The translations under genes and the position numbers were made by a program. A stretch of 64,000 nt of DNA from Gammaproteobacteria bacterium (GTDB taxonomy: Bacteria > Pseudomonadota > Gammaproteobacteria > Pseudomonadales > PIVM01): assembly GCA_003353945.1 (NCBI GenBank), contig PIVM01000009.1, positions 17,485-81,484 of the forward strand. Reading direction: 5' to 3'. Of this stretch, positions 12,001-19,204 are shown piece by piece. Position 1 is the first letter of the stretch; each line of letters begins with the position of its first letter. The notes beneath the pieces were generated by a model that saw nothing but the letters and a program-made list of their open reading frames with translations, had not been told where the DNA came from and ran no database searches.

Positions 12001-12524
12001 TCTTGCAAGGCGAGCTGTTGTACGGTGTCATCCATGCCTGCAGCTGATTCTGTGCTGACATCTTCCAGTTGCAGACAGCTTTTTTCGAGAGCTTGCAGGA
12101 CATGAAAGGGGACACCTTCTTCATCAGCATAGCAAGCGCTTAGGATTTCATGACGCTGTGTCAGTAAATCAAAGGACTCTCGCATTGCACCGGTATCAAT
12201 TGCTCCTTTCAATCGAACGGCCAGCGGCATGTTGTAAGCAGTTAAATTGGGTTGTAACTGATCGAGTGCCCAGAGTCGGTGTTGCTGAAAAGAGAGCGGT
12301 AACTGCGCCGATCTATCAGCCACAGGAATAGAACTGCTTTCGGAACTGTCTTGTGTCGCCTGACTAAGAAGCTCAATAATGCTGTTTTTCTGTGCCTTCA
12401 GTTGCGATTTGATTTCATCTGTCAAAGCGCCGCTGGGGGCATTGACCTTTAGTTTGCCGTTTTCAAGATACAGTTTGATGTCGAGTTTGCGCAGCTCCGA
12501 TATCAATTGCACAACACTGCTCAT
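1..12524 (-). CDS. Giant NRPS subunit, 3 complete modules visible, C-terminus beyond the left edge
   Basis: This is the fifth minus-strand NRPS subunit and it is open at position 1. Domains in order (approximate nucleotides): TubC-type docking domain (12,524-12,340); C (12,300-11,000, HHIVADG); second condensation-like domain C* (10,950-9,640, NHTLFDG); A (9,570-8,120); T (DNFFHLGGHSLL, near 7,970); C (7,820-6,440, HHIISDG); A (6,400-4,900); T (DNFFELGGHSLL); C (4,590-3,240, HHIISDA); C* (3,215-1,900, NHALCDG); A (1,830-340); T (DSFFDLGGHSLT, near 220); then the first residues of another C domain (TYAQQRLWF). Hand-read pockets are DLKNLGMDIK (unassigned X), DILQLGMVWK (matches the Gly code) and DLKNLGMDIK (X). 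The ATG at 12,524 overlaps the upstream stop by 4 nt. The final domain content, including any thioesterase, is not visible. Confidence 0.95.
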   Translation of the reverse strand, partial: MSSVVQLISELRKLDIKLYLENGKLKVNAPSGALTDEIKSQLKAQKNSIIELLSQATQDSSESSSIPVADRSAQLPLSFQQHRLWALDQLQPNLTAYNMPLAVRLKGAIDTGAMRESFDLLTQRHEILSACYADEEGVPFHVLQALEKSCLQLEDVSTESAAGMDDTVQQLALQEASQSFDLTKAPLIRARLIKLADNDHLLLVTTHHIVADGWSMDILLKEFTTIYASLSAGLPPQLAELPIQYIDFSSWQRQWLESDEAKQQLAYWNKKLKQPPKLSAFPTDRPRPEQQTFAGDIHSFTINASLTEKIKQLANQQNASLFMTLLTAYQLLLARYSGQDDICVAIPHAGRDRQGTADLLGFFINVMCLRSDLSGNCRVTELIQRVRESALECFNHSDIPQEMILDQLKIERHPAYPPLAQVGFTLQNTLSSTNTDPQQFGNLTLQAVSTESHTAKYEMILFATEREGGLDMLIEYKTDLYDKTTIEQLSRHFVLLLEKMVANPQQYIDTINLLEGDELYAALNLCPDQVEEIWPLTATIKDIYLAQVINPDTKMNSLGQSIQFNCNIDTQLMKDTIQSLIDHTQTLRTSFVPCTAAYGDVAYMAVYQQRDIQFTVNDLSDRNLPDDAMREHIDDIIYCTYDIHSNKLYRFELIKRAPQQWVLVLITNHTLFDGTTLSSCLKQIMDNYLARCRQQPEQFIENRFDKYVELSRQQFDTAGSLAFWREQFSTVEPLSYAAPLSTKTAGQFGSRHFQIDSAHLQSISDYCQQHNLSVPRYFKALFGILIHKYCRSEADFQLRDTLAGRPKGHEETTGCYHRLVPFIFKHALFDKSATLQDLFDHTISYVQEIKAYSQISLIAQRQLAAQEPLGFIYNYYAFDNLVDFDDQQVELKVRGPIEVDNQVQLIIEKIGPQLYAHFHFPTHAFDELNFLERLNSLSQQVLAGAEKIGDLLLTLPDERDALLTQVRQTDIQYSTSSVKALIEQQIERTPEHIAVIAGDQQLSYDELNQRANQLAHYLITQQQVGSDSSVGICLSAGIDFMVALLATVKTGATYIPMDANYPRERLAYMLSDSGARVLLTESCLQDRLPEHAATIYVDQGEQSIWPGITNNPTNNPDADIKLDDPLYMIYTSGSTGRPKGAVVKQRGELNLLQWYTREFAFESHDRALIISAIGFDLTQKNLFAPLTAGAAVVFPADDNYDDQLIRETIDQHQVTLINSAPSAFYPLVENAKDFAQFKSLRLVLFGGESIRIEKLLPWLEDKTCVGRLVNMYGPTECTDIATFYRVVQPDAFVHRPIPIGKANDGVQLYVLDQDWELAPPGAPGELAIGGEGVGCGYLDKPELTEKAFIDNPFGDGKLYLTGDLVHQLSDANLEFIGRIDFQVKLRGLRIELGEIEYALRQLEGVTDALAMVISEKLLAYITLSEGKETPADWRTQLGDYLPEYMVPQAVIGLSEWPLTPNGKIDRTALPAPDFDASGGVQYVAPRTDTEQTLASIWQDILAVDKVGVHDNFFHLGGHSLLATRVVARIRDALDIDLPIREFFETATIASLAQRLLEGGHQRQLPAVTAVDRNSIAAEDLQLSYAQQRLWIIDQIDPGSPMYNIPFALRLSGNLQVEAMQQAFADIVARHETLRTTFAVHNDQPHQRIHEADFCQLACFDIHDDEVALQQRAINFMMSSFNLEQGPLFKAELWRLSLQDEPEYVLMINMHHIISDGWSVNIMLREMMMLYQAHCHGQSSPLPELAVQYADFALWQRQWLQGDVLEQQIQYWREQLNNVPLLELPSDLSRAAVLDPQGRLLHFSINADLHGKLLSLSQQRGVTLFMTLLSAFQILLHRYSGQDDITVGSPIANRTRHELESIIGFFVNTLVLRSFIDPEQSFNTLLEKVKQTTLTAYQNQDVSFERLVDELNVPRSLSHTPLFQVMFMLQNLGDASTQADIDDVDMGDLQVSPLLGADTDEDNVTNAKFDLTLSITESDDGLNCVLEYRTTLFERQTIQRMVDHFQRLLQSIVNNPEQSIATLPLLPEAEIRQQLFDWNQTLADYPRQKLLHELIEEQAELNANAAAISFAGQTMSYAELNTAANQLARHLRNHHEHTDRLIGVCLERSNEMVIALLAVLKSGCAYVPIDPEYPQERTEYVIESAQLAVLITQQSLLDRLPKEGVTLICVDSEAPAIAKQERGNLSIRPEAEQPMAYTIYTSGSTGKPKGVAIPQQAFVNFLYAMKESLAMDQHDILLAVTTLSFDIAGLELFLPLLLGGKVVIASRMDAMDHQALTTLLNEQHISVLQATPATWHMLVNSDWRTSRSLKGLCGGEPLPPRLANELIDRGVDLYNMYGPTETTVWSTVYHLPGPIAGNNVSIGTAIANTSLFILDSHHQPVPIGVSGELWIGGDGVAFGYLGRDDLTSAAFIDSPFRELDPTDSERIYRTGDMARYLSDGRLECQGRIDNQVKVRGYRIELGEIETVLNKHPAVREGVVHTSKGDDDNAILVGYVVSHDEAVSAEVLQEHLRQSLPDYMVPGVFLFLDAMPLTPNGKVDRKALPKPDQSQQKRSEYIEPRNETESAIASIWATIIGIGQVGATDNFFELGGHSLLATQVIARLREQFQLDIPLKVLFEAPTVEGLAAAIETQEHKGLSIPAIKPVNRNQVLPLSFNQQRLWFFQQLDPQSAAYNMPAALRITGELDSDALRHAFAQLAMRHEILRTSFIQNEAGETQQEIHSLDSWDLPVEDLIHLAGEERDQEVTRLSTEMASSAFDLSQAPLLTTSLYKTADKEYLLLVNMHHIISDAWSLGVMLSDLSAFYQAAKSRQAALLAPLPVQYADYAYWQHHVLQGEILEEQLQYWLDTLRGAPKLLNLPTDRPRPATQSGRGAYHRFSIGAELMGMIRDFSKTHNITPFMTMLSAYQLLLSRYASQRDICVGIPIAGRNQRALEGLIGFFVNSLIVRTDLSDNPTVSQLIDDVKNGVLGAFNHQELPAEQVVDALGVERSAAYNPIAQVGFNYQPEMGSQNRVVSEELSIELLESDEVTAKYDMIWTFNESEQEILASIEYASDLFDATTPAQMAEHFQQLLQHMLQDVDRPINAVPICPTDSLFQLLALDRQQFETLLPMTAMQQDLFLDGIINPDNQRNYLGVTIDLHAPFRIDLWQQALDHVVSHEPVLRSRFIGNETPWLDVAYQAVIKAEHPNSRVIAETLPPAGPPDSDAFRQQLEALVYQPYQHNEALFRIKLFPYSDDHIGILTCANHALCDGIAVASINYKIAEIYQELLKGTDLNTLQQEPSNNDAFAKYIDFNRHHFDSRDVQQFWSEQALQVEPLSPFVPASKAAGPGQYIQLERHVDDAHWTSIKKFCLKKRTTPGLYFKALYCLMLKVYCNNHEGFYFNEILTGRPKGHVLTLGCYFQGTPFIATADILQASGSIDELLHYVSNYRANSEAYENLSNSAQRQALGSGRAQVIYNFYGLSTAFEIAGTLAPGKLIIPRMQDCINFIGQQSEKGLDLILGYSDNVFDDYQFIDRLLSLSRQIIDKGVETLGDLTFVFPRETVELLPAPTTSSYSANSVIALIEAQIERTPNNIAVIAGTHQLSYIELNQRANKLANYLIEELQVGRGTAVGLCMSAGIDFMVALLATIKTGAIYIPMDANYPRERLAYMLSDARVKVLLSEACLSERLPEHDNTFYLDQSEQSLWSGIENYSSSNPAVDIGLDNMLYLIYTSGSTGRPKGAGVKQRGEVNLLQWYCREFNITEKDRSLIISAIGFDLTQKNLFAALTVGGAVVFPESDGYDDQLIRQTIAQHSVTLLNSAPSAFYPLIDNFEGYDELATLRLALFGGEPIRMEKLLPWLQSDKCIGQIVNMYGPTECTDISSYYRVEQPDQFINQPIPIGKANVGVSLYVVDHENHLVPPGVPGELLVGGESVGFGYFGKPELTKEAFIDYPFAFGKDKATGKLYRTGDMVRQLEDGNLEFIGRIDFQVKLRGLRIELGEIEYALRQQDNVSDALALVKDDTLIAYMTLIEGDQAPADWRSQLADYLPDYMIPQALLGLSEWPLTPNGKIDREALPDIGGGAGADYVAPRTETEEKLALIWSEVLGLEQIGIHDSFFDLGGHSLTATQIAGRIRQLFNIDLALRDLFESTTIAQIGALIDNKSGRAELVLPPLERAPRDQQLPVTYAQQRLWF
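1900..3215 (-). other. C* condensation-like domain (NHALCDG), between C and A(X)
   Basis: This is the second C* domain of the giant minus-strand NRPS, starting at LLPMTAMQQDLFL. The motif NHALCDG is near 2,775-2,795. The C domain immediately before it has HHIISDA instead of HHxxxDG, so the two domains of this pair are both non-standard. Confidence 0.8.
9640..10950 (-). other. C* condensation-like domain (NHTLFDG), between C and A(X)
   Basis: This is the first C* domain of the giant minus-strand NRPS, running from WPLTATIKDIYL to the linker before the A domain. The active-site motif NHTLFDG lies near 10,506-10,530. It shares GCYHR and GFIYNYY motifs with the other C* domains. Confidence 0.8.
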
Positions 12525-15500
12525 AATTCAAATTCCTCTCGGTCATCACTGTCATCTGATGTGTTGATATTGTCATTGCCCTGTCTGGCCCAGAGTAAGT
12601 TATCTATATGGTTAGCTAACTCTTCCAAGTTTGTGGTTTCAAAAATAATGGACAACTGTAGTTCAATTGTCAGATGTTCTCTTAATTGATTGTTCACCTT
12701 GATGGCCAATAGCGAGTGGCCGCCCAAGTCGAAAAAATTATCACGCAAACCGACTTTATCAATACCCAGCAGATCCTGCCAAACAGCGCATAGAGTCTTT
12801 TCTGTTTCGGTGTTGGGCGGTAAATATTCCGACGTTGCTAATTGATGCCGTTGCGGTGCGGGAAGTGCTTCCCGGTTGACTTTGCCATTGGCGCTAAGCG
12901 GAATACACTCGATGGCGATAAATGTCACTGGAACCATGTAGTCTGGTAGAGACTGCTTGAGGGTGTTACGCAGTTCCTGAGCAAATTGTTGAGGGTCGAG
13001 GCTGAGAGCCTGATCCGTCAGTGTGTAGTAACCAATCAGTGCAGGATTACCTTCAGTCGTTTCAATGACATTGACTACACTCTCCTTGACATCAGAATGC
13101 AGTGCAATCTGGCTTTCTATTTCACCCAGCTCAATACGAAAACCACGAATCTTAACCTGCCCATCAACACGCGAAACGAATTCCAGCAGACCGTCGTTGT
13201 CGTTATTGCAATTACAACGGACCAAGTCTCCAGTAAAATACAGCTTGCCTTCCCCAAAAGGATTGTCAATAAACACTTGATCCGTTATGGCCGGGTTATT
13301 GAGGTAACCGATGCCCACCCCAGCGCCGCCGATACACAATTGACCTGTAATGCCGTCGGGAACCAACTGCCTGTTTTCGTCGAGTACGTATAGCTGGACA
13401 TTGCTAATGGCTTTTCCGATTGGAACGGTCTGGCCAATAAACTGTTGCGGATTGCCCAGGGTATAGATGGTGGCGATATCGGTGCATTCAGTCGGGCCAT
13501 ACATATTGCTGATCTTGCACTGAAAATCGGCTTGCTCAATCCATGGTTGCAAAGCATCCATGCGGATAGATTCACCGCCGAATAACACCATGCGCAGACT
13601 GCTGAGTTCGCTGGCATTGTGACTGTTTTCTACCAGCGGATAGAATGCACTGGGGGCGCAGTTCAGCAGGCTGATCTGCTCACGTTGCAGTGTGTCCAAA
13701 ATCATGTGATAGTCATAATACTCGCAGTCAACAAACACAATACGCCCACCACAGCAGAGTGCAGCGAAGAGGTTCTTTTGGGTTAAATCAAAACCAAAGG
13801 CGCTGATAATCAGCACTCGTTCAGAGGCATCTATACCATATTCTTCGAGATACCATTGCAGTAGATTGACTTCATTACGATGGCGAACGCCAGCTCCCTT
13901 GGGTTTGCCGGTAGAGCCCGACGTGTAAACCACATATAACAAATCATCAGGGCTGATCGGGATGTCAGGGTTGTGGCTTGCTTGTGTTTGGATCTGCGAG
14001 ACAGATTGATCAATGCTAACAATCTGCTTAGCGCTGTCTGTAAAACGTCCCTGCAAACTTGATTGCGTGATCAGTGCCGCCATATCGGCATTGTCCATCA
14101 TATGGGTCAGCCGTTCATCCGGATAGTGAGGGTCCATTGGGACATAGGCCGCACCACATTTTATGACGGCCTGAATGGCGACTGGGATGTTGATTGATGG
14201 TGCCAGGCAGATGCCGACACGAGTTCCCGGTGCAACGCCCAGGCTGATTAAGTAATGCGCCAATTGGTTGCTTTGTTGATTGAGCGCTTGATAGCTGAGC
14301 TGTTGTTCGCCGCATACCACGGCAATATTGTCTGGAGTTTTCGTAACCTGTTGCTCAAAAAGTTGATGAACGTTGAGCTTGGGGATAGTTGCCGGTGGAC
14401 CGTTTCTATTTTTTGTCAGCTCATCGTATTCATTCTTACCGAGCATGTTCAGCGTGTAAATGGGATCGTCCGTATTGCGGCTGATGGACTCCAGTAGCTG
14501 TATAAAATGACTGCACAGGCGCTCAATGCGTCGCTGATCGAACAGTGCTGAGCGATATTCAATGCTACCGTAGATGCCGTCAGTGTCATCAACCAGAGCC
14601 ATATCAAGATCGAATTTGGCAGCGCTGGGCGTATCGGGATTGTCGTCATTGGACAATGCTGTCAGTTGCAAATTGCCGAGGTTTACATCAGCAGGGGTAT
14701 TACCGGGTTGCCCGATATTGTTTAATACAAACAATATCTGAAACAAAGGTGTATTGCTGAGGTTGCGCGGAACCTGCAGTTCTTCAACCAGTTTTTCAAA
14801 AGGGAGATCCTGGTGGCGATATGCTTCCAGTGTGTTCGTTTTGACTTGTTGCAAAAAGTCGGCAAAAGAATAGTTTCTATCGATCTGGTTTCTCATCACT
14901 AGCGTATTGACGAAGAAACCGATCATCGGTTCGGTGGCCGTATGAGGGCGTCCTGCAATCGGGCTGCCAACGGCAATGTCGTCTTCATTGCAGTAGCGGG
15001 ACAGCAGAATTTGAAAAGCAGCCAGTAGTGTCATATACAAGGTACAGCCCTGCTGCTGGCTGAGCTGGCGCAACGTGTCGCTAAGCTGTGCAGATAAGCG
15101 AAGAGGTACACGGCGGCCCTCTGCGCTAAGCATGGGTGGGCGGGGATAATCAGTGGGTAATTCCAGAGTGGAAACACCTTGCAATTGTTCGCGCCAATAA
15201 TGGATCTGACATTCGAGCTCATCGCCTTGTAGCCAACTGCGTTGCCATACGGCAAAATCGCCATACTGGCGTTCAAGCTGAGGCAAGGGGGAGTCCAGAC
15301 CGGTCGAGAATGCAGCATAAAGGCTTGCCAATTCCTGGCTGAATACATCGACTGACCAACCGTCAGAGATAATATGATGCATGCAAACCAGAAGAACGTA
15401 GGCGGGTTTGTCACCGCTAAGCTTGAGTAATTGTGCGCGAAACAAAGAGCCTTCATTCAGTTTAAAGGGGGCCAGCAAAAAGGCATGAGCGCGTTGTAGA

Positions 15501-18500
15501 ATTAACTCGTCATTATTTTCCAGCTCAAAGACCGGTAATGTCCAATCCGAGTAGTCATGGATCACCTGGCAAGGGTCACCATCCTGTTCAATAAAGGAAG
15601 TTCTTAGCGTTTCATGGCGCCGTATAATCTGCTGAAATACGCGCTCCAGTGCAACAATATCCAGTTCGCCGCTAATACGTAGAGCAAGTGGAATATTGTA
15701 CATGGGGCTATCAGGTTGAATCTGATCAATAATCCACATTCGTTGCTGGGCAAAGGACGCCAGTAGGGGCTGGCTGCGGTCGGTTGGCTCTAATGGGGGC
15801 AGTTGCCGACTACTGGCCTGGACAAGTTCTGTGGCTAAACCGGCGATGGTGGGAGATTCAAAAAAAGCTCTTAAGGCTACTTCTGAATTAAATTTTTCAC
15901 GCAAATGAGCAATAACTCGCGTTGCCATCAGTGAGTGGCCGCCCAGCTCGAAAAAGTTGTCATGTATACCCACTTTTTCAATATTAAGGATGTTACACCA
16001 TATGTCTGCGATTGAGGCTTCAGTATCGTTTCGAGGGGCTACATACTCCTGTCCCAGCAGCTGACTGGGATCGGGTTTGGGTAAAGCTTTTTTATCGATT
16101 TTGCCATTGCTGTTAACGGGTAAATTGGCCAGGATGACAATAGCTTTTGGGAGCATGTAAGCAGGTAGATGTGTTTGTAATTCACTGCGAATAGTCTGAG
16201 CAAACTCGATTTCGTCCAGGGTATTATCCGTTGCAGCAACAATGTAGGCGGCAATGGTTTTATCCCCAGGTTCGTCTTCACGCACGATCACGATACGTTT
16301 ATCGACACCACTAATCAGTCCGATAGCATTGTCAATTTCACCCAGTTCAATTCTGAAGCCACGGATTTTGACCTGGTCATCAACGCGGCCGATAATGTCA
16401 ATATTGCCATCTTCCAACCAGCGGCCGATATCGCCTGTTCGATACATGATGGCGCCCGGGTTTTTGACAAATGGATCGGGCATGAATTTTTCGCCAGTCA
16501 ATTCATCCCTGTTGAGATAACCCAGGGCAATACCGTCACCGCCGTTATATATTTCACCGGGCAGGCCAACAGGTACCGGGTTTTGGTGTTCATCCAAGAC
16601 ATACATCGTGGTATTGGCAATCGGCTCGCCAATGGGGATGCGTGCGGTTCTTTCCGGAAGGTTTTTGATAATATACCAGGATGTGTAGGTGGTATTTTCC
16701 GTTGGCCCGTAGATGTTGCTGAAATAGGTTGGTGGATTACTTGCTGCCAGTGCCATGCGAATCTTATTGGGGTCTTGTGCTTCACCGCCAACAAACAGAT
16801 ATTTTAGGCCGGAGAAAATATCAGGATGTTCACTGATATACAGGTTAAATAAGGCGACTGTGATAAAAACGGCATTCACTTGTTTTTCTCGCAAAATGGC
16901 GCCAAACTTTTCCGGTGATAGCAAGGTGTCTTTGCTGATGCCTACAAGGCGCCCGCCATTGAGTAGCGGTCCCCAGATTTCGTAGGTGGCTGCATCAAAT
17001 GAGACATTGGAAAAATGGCTGAGTGCATCGTCTGGCCCTATGTCAATGTAGTTGGTATTGATCACGAGGCGCGAGATACCACGTTGAGGAGCAAGTACGC
17101 CTTTGGGTTGGCCGGTAGAACCCGAAGTGTAAATAACATAGGCTAGTCGATCGCCGTTTTCATTCTCTGGATCTGTATGCCACTGCGAACTTTGTTGAGC
17201 AATGTCGTCACTGGCTTGTTCGGTGGTTATTAATTCCGGTAGTGACGTCACTGATAAAGATTGCAGTTTTTCGACATTGGCTTTTTCTGTGATAATTATT
17301 TTGGACGCTGTGTCTTCCAAAATAAATTCGAGTCGATCCTCCGGGTAGTCAGGATCCAAGGGTACATAGGCAGCGCCGGTTTTTATGATGGCCAGTATGG
17401 CGATTATCATGTCTATTGATCGGTCCAGACAGACGCCGATCATATCGTCTTTGCTTATCTTATGGCCGACAAGAAAATGTGCCAGTTGAGAAGCGCGTTG
17501 GTCCAGTTCACAATAACTGAGCTGGCCATTTTCAAAATCCAGCGCAATTCGATCACCTTGCAGTTCAGCTTGGCGTTCGAATAAAGTGGCAAGATTAATA
17601 TCGCGAGGATAATCTGCGTCGGTCTGGTTCCAAGTATGTAAAACCTTCTCACGCTCTTTGTCAGACATTAATACGATATTGGATAATTTTTTATCTGGGT
17701 AGGCGGTGACATCCTGTAACAGGCGTTGCAGATGGCTGACGAGACGTTCCATCGTGCTGTGATTGAAAAGATCACTATCGTATTCAAGGCCTGCGTTTAA
17801 TGTGAAACATTCCGCACCTATTTCGGCGAAATTGATCAACAAGTCAAATTTGGAAGACTGACTGTCGGTCTCTATGGCGCTAAAACTCAGACCCGTTTCT
17901 TCAGATGCCGCTGACGCTGGAGCGTTTTGCAGAGCCAACAAGGCCTGGAATACTGGCGTAATGCTCATGTCGCGGGAAAAACCCAGTGCATCCACAATAG
18001 ACTCAAAGGGTACATCCTGGTGGGTTTGCGCATCGATCATAACGGACTGTTCACGATCGATTAGCTCATTAAACGTGGGGTCGCCACTAAGATCAGTACG
18101 TAATGCAAGTGTATTGACGAAAAAACCGATTAAAGGGCTGAGTTCGGCGCGGGTACGCCCGGCAATGGGCGTTCCGATACACAGATCATGTTGTCCGGTA
18201 TAGCGATGCAAGAGTGCCTTGAAGGCAGCCATTAACACAACAAACAAGGTGACGCCTCGTTGTCGTGCGAGTTCGTTGAGTTGAGCGGTGACATCAGTGT
18301 TAATGCTGAAATTGATTTGTCGCCCCCTGCCGGAGCGTTGCGCCGGTCTGGGGTGGTCGGTCAACAGTTCCAGCACGGGCACGTCGGCCAGTTGTTTCAG
18401 CCAATAACCGAGTTTTGCATTCAATACCTGTTCACTAAGATGCTGATGCTGCCAGATAGCATAGTCGGCGTATTGGATGGGTAGTTCCGGTAGTGGTGAC

Positions 18501-19204
18501 GGTTGGCCTTTGCTGAAGGCGTCGTATAGAGTGGCGACCTCTTGAGTGAGTACGCCATTGGACCAGCCGTCGGTCGCGATGTGATGCAAATTGAGTAGCA
18601 ACAGATAGCAGGGTTTGGCGTTTTCGTTGGGTAAGGTTACGATACGTACGCGCAGTAAAGGCCCGGTTGATAAATCGAAGGGCCTGCTAGCATCTTTGCG
18701 GGCTAAGGCTATCAGTTGTTCATTACTGAGATTCTCGGACAGTTTATCTGTTTCTATAGGGATGCGTAATTTATCTGCAATATGTTGTTGTGCGTCACCG
18801 CTATCATTGATATAGGTTGTTCGAAGAATTTCATGGCGACGTACAATTTCATCAAACACCCGTTGAAGAACTGTCAGGTTCAGTTCGCCCGTTATTTTAG
18901 TAGCTGCTGGAATATTATAGGCAACATTACCCTGGTCAAGCTGATCAATAAACCAGAGTCGCTGTTGGGCAAATGACAAAACAGGTTTATCGTTTGTCTG
19001 CCGTCGAGGGATCGGCGCCAATTGCGAAGCTTCGGCGTTTTTTTGTTTAATCCAATCTAGCAGTGCCGGTTTGTTCTCTACCAGCAGTGTTTTTATTTCA
19101 GCGGTGATGGCGCCTTTGGCCGCTCGGATTTTTAGTTGATCGCCATCAAGGCCTAACTTGATGTTGTTTTGGCTTAGAACTGCCAGTACTTCCTGGAGTG
19201 TCAT
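12521..19204 (-). CDS. NRPS subunit, two modules: C-A(Ile/Val-like)-T-C-A(X)-T
   Basis: 2227 aa. Order: TubC-type docking domain (residues about 1-55), C (HHIATDG), A1, T1 (DNFFELGGHSLMATR), C (HHIISDG), A2, T2 (DNFFDLGGHSLLAIK), acidic tail ending in DREEFEL. The A1 pocket reads approximately DAYFFGITYK, similar to branched aliphatic codes (Ile DAFFYGITFK, Val DAFWIGGTFK), so Ile or Val is a moderate-confidence inference. A2 reads DLKNLGMDIK, the recurrent unassigned X pocket. Both C domains have ordinary motifs and there is no tandem C* domain here. The gene overlaps its upstream (19,201-19,204) and downstream (12,521-12,524) neighbours by 4 nt, so it is translationally coupled in the operon. 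No E or TE domain is seen. Confidence 0.96.
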   Translation of the reverse strand: MTLQEVLAVLSQNNIKLGLDGDQLKIRAAKGAITAEIKTLLVENKPALLDWIKQKNAEASQLAPIPRRQTNDKPVLSFAQQRLWFIDQLDQGNVAYNIPAATKITGELNLTVLQRVFDEIVRRHEILRTTYINDSGDAQQHIADKLRIPIETDKLSENLSNEQLIALARKDASRPFDLSTGPLLRVRIVTLPNENAKPCYLLLLNLHHIATDGWSNGVLTQEVATLYDAFSKGQPSPLPELPIQYADYAIWQHQHLSEQVLNAKLGYWLKQLADVPVLELLTDHPRPAQRSGRGRQINFSINTDVTAQLNELARQRGVTLFVVLMAAFKALLHRYTGQHDLCIGTPIAGRTRAELSPLIGFFVNTLALRTDLSGDPTFNELIDREQSVMIDAQTHQDVPFESIVDALGFSRDMSITPVFQALLALQNAPASAASEETGLSFSAIETDSQSSKFDLLINFAEIGAECFTLNAGLEYDSDLFNHSTMERLVSHLQRLLQDVTAYPDKKLSNIVLMSDKEREKVLHTWNQTDADYPRDINLATLFERQAELQGDRIALDFENGQLSYCELDQRASQLAHFLVGHKISKDDMIGVCLDRSIDMIIAILAIIKTGAAYVPLDPDYPEDRLEFILEDTASKIIITEKANVEKLQSLSVTSLPELITTEQASDDIAQQSSQWHTDPENENGDRLAYVIYTSGSTGQPKGVLAPQRGISRLVINTNYIDIGPDDALSHFSNVSFDAATYEIWGPLLNGGRLVGISKDTLLSPEKFGAILREKQVNAVFITVALFNLYISEHPDIFSGLKYLFVGGEAQDPNKIRMALAASNPPTYFSNIYGPTENTTYTSWYIIKNLPERTARIPIGEPIANTTMYVLDEHQNPVPVGLPGEIYNGGDGIALGYLNRDELTGEKFMPDPFVKNPGAIMYRTGDIGRWLEDGNIDIIGRVDDQVKIRGFRIELGEIDNAIGLISGVDKRIVIVREDEPGDKTIAAYIVAATDNTLDEIEFAQTIRSELQTHLPAYMLPKAIVILANLPVNSNGKIDKKALPKPDPSQLLGQEYVAPRNDTEASIADIWCNILNIEKVGIHDNFFELGGHSLMATRVIAHLREKFNSEVALRAFFESPTIAGLATELVQASSRQLPPLEPTDRSQPLLASFAQQRMWIIDQIQPDSPMYNIPLALRISGELDIVALERVFQQIIRRHETLRTSFIEQDGDPCQVIHDYSDWTLPVFELENNDELILQRAHAFLLAPFKLNEGSLFRAQLLKLSGDKPAYVLLVCMHHIISDGWSVDVFSQELASLYAAFSTGLDSPLPQLERQYGDFAVWQRSWLQGDELECQIHYWREQLQGVSTLELPTDYPRPPMLSAEGRRVPLRLSAQLSDTLRQLSQQQGCTLYMTLLAAFQILLSRYCNEDDIAVGSPIAGRPHTATEPMIGFFVNTLVMRNQIDRNYSFADFLQQVKTNTLEAYRHQDLPFEKLVEELQVPRNLSNTPLFQILFVLNNIGQPGNTPADVNLGNLQLTALSNDDNPDTPSAAKFDLDMALVDDTDGIYGSIEYRSALFDQRRIERLCSHFIQLLESISRNTDDPIYTLNMLGKNEYDELTKNRNGPPATIPKLNVHQLFEQQVTKTPDNIAVVCGEQQLSYQALNQQSNQLAHYLISLGVAPGTRVGICLAPSINIPVAIQAVIKCGAAYVPMDPHYPDERLTHMMDNADMAALITQSSLQGRFTDSAKQIVSIDQSVSQIQTQASHNPDIPISPDDLLYVVYTSGSTGKPKGAGVRHRNEVNLLQWYLEEYGIDASERVLIISAFGFDLTQKNLFAALCCGGRIVFVDCEYYDYHMILDTLQREQISLLNCAPSAFYPLVENSHNASELSSLRMVLFGGESIRMDALQPWIEQADFQCKISNMYGPTECTDIATIYTLGNPQQFIGQTVPIGKAISNVQLYVLDENRQLVPDGITGQLCIGGAGVGIGYLNNPAITDQVFIDNPFGEGKLYFTGDLVRCNCNNDNDGLLEFVSRVDGQVKIRGFRIELGEIESQIALHSDVKESVVNVIETTEGNPALIGYYTLTDQALSLDPQQFAQELRNTLKQSLPDYMVPVTFIAIECIPLSANGKVNREALPAPQRHQLATSEYLPPNTETEKTLCAVWQDLLGIDKVGLRDNFFDLGGHSLLAIKVNNQLREHLTIELQLSIIFETTNLEELANHIDNLLWARQGNDNINTSDDSDDREEFEL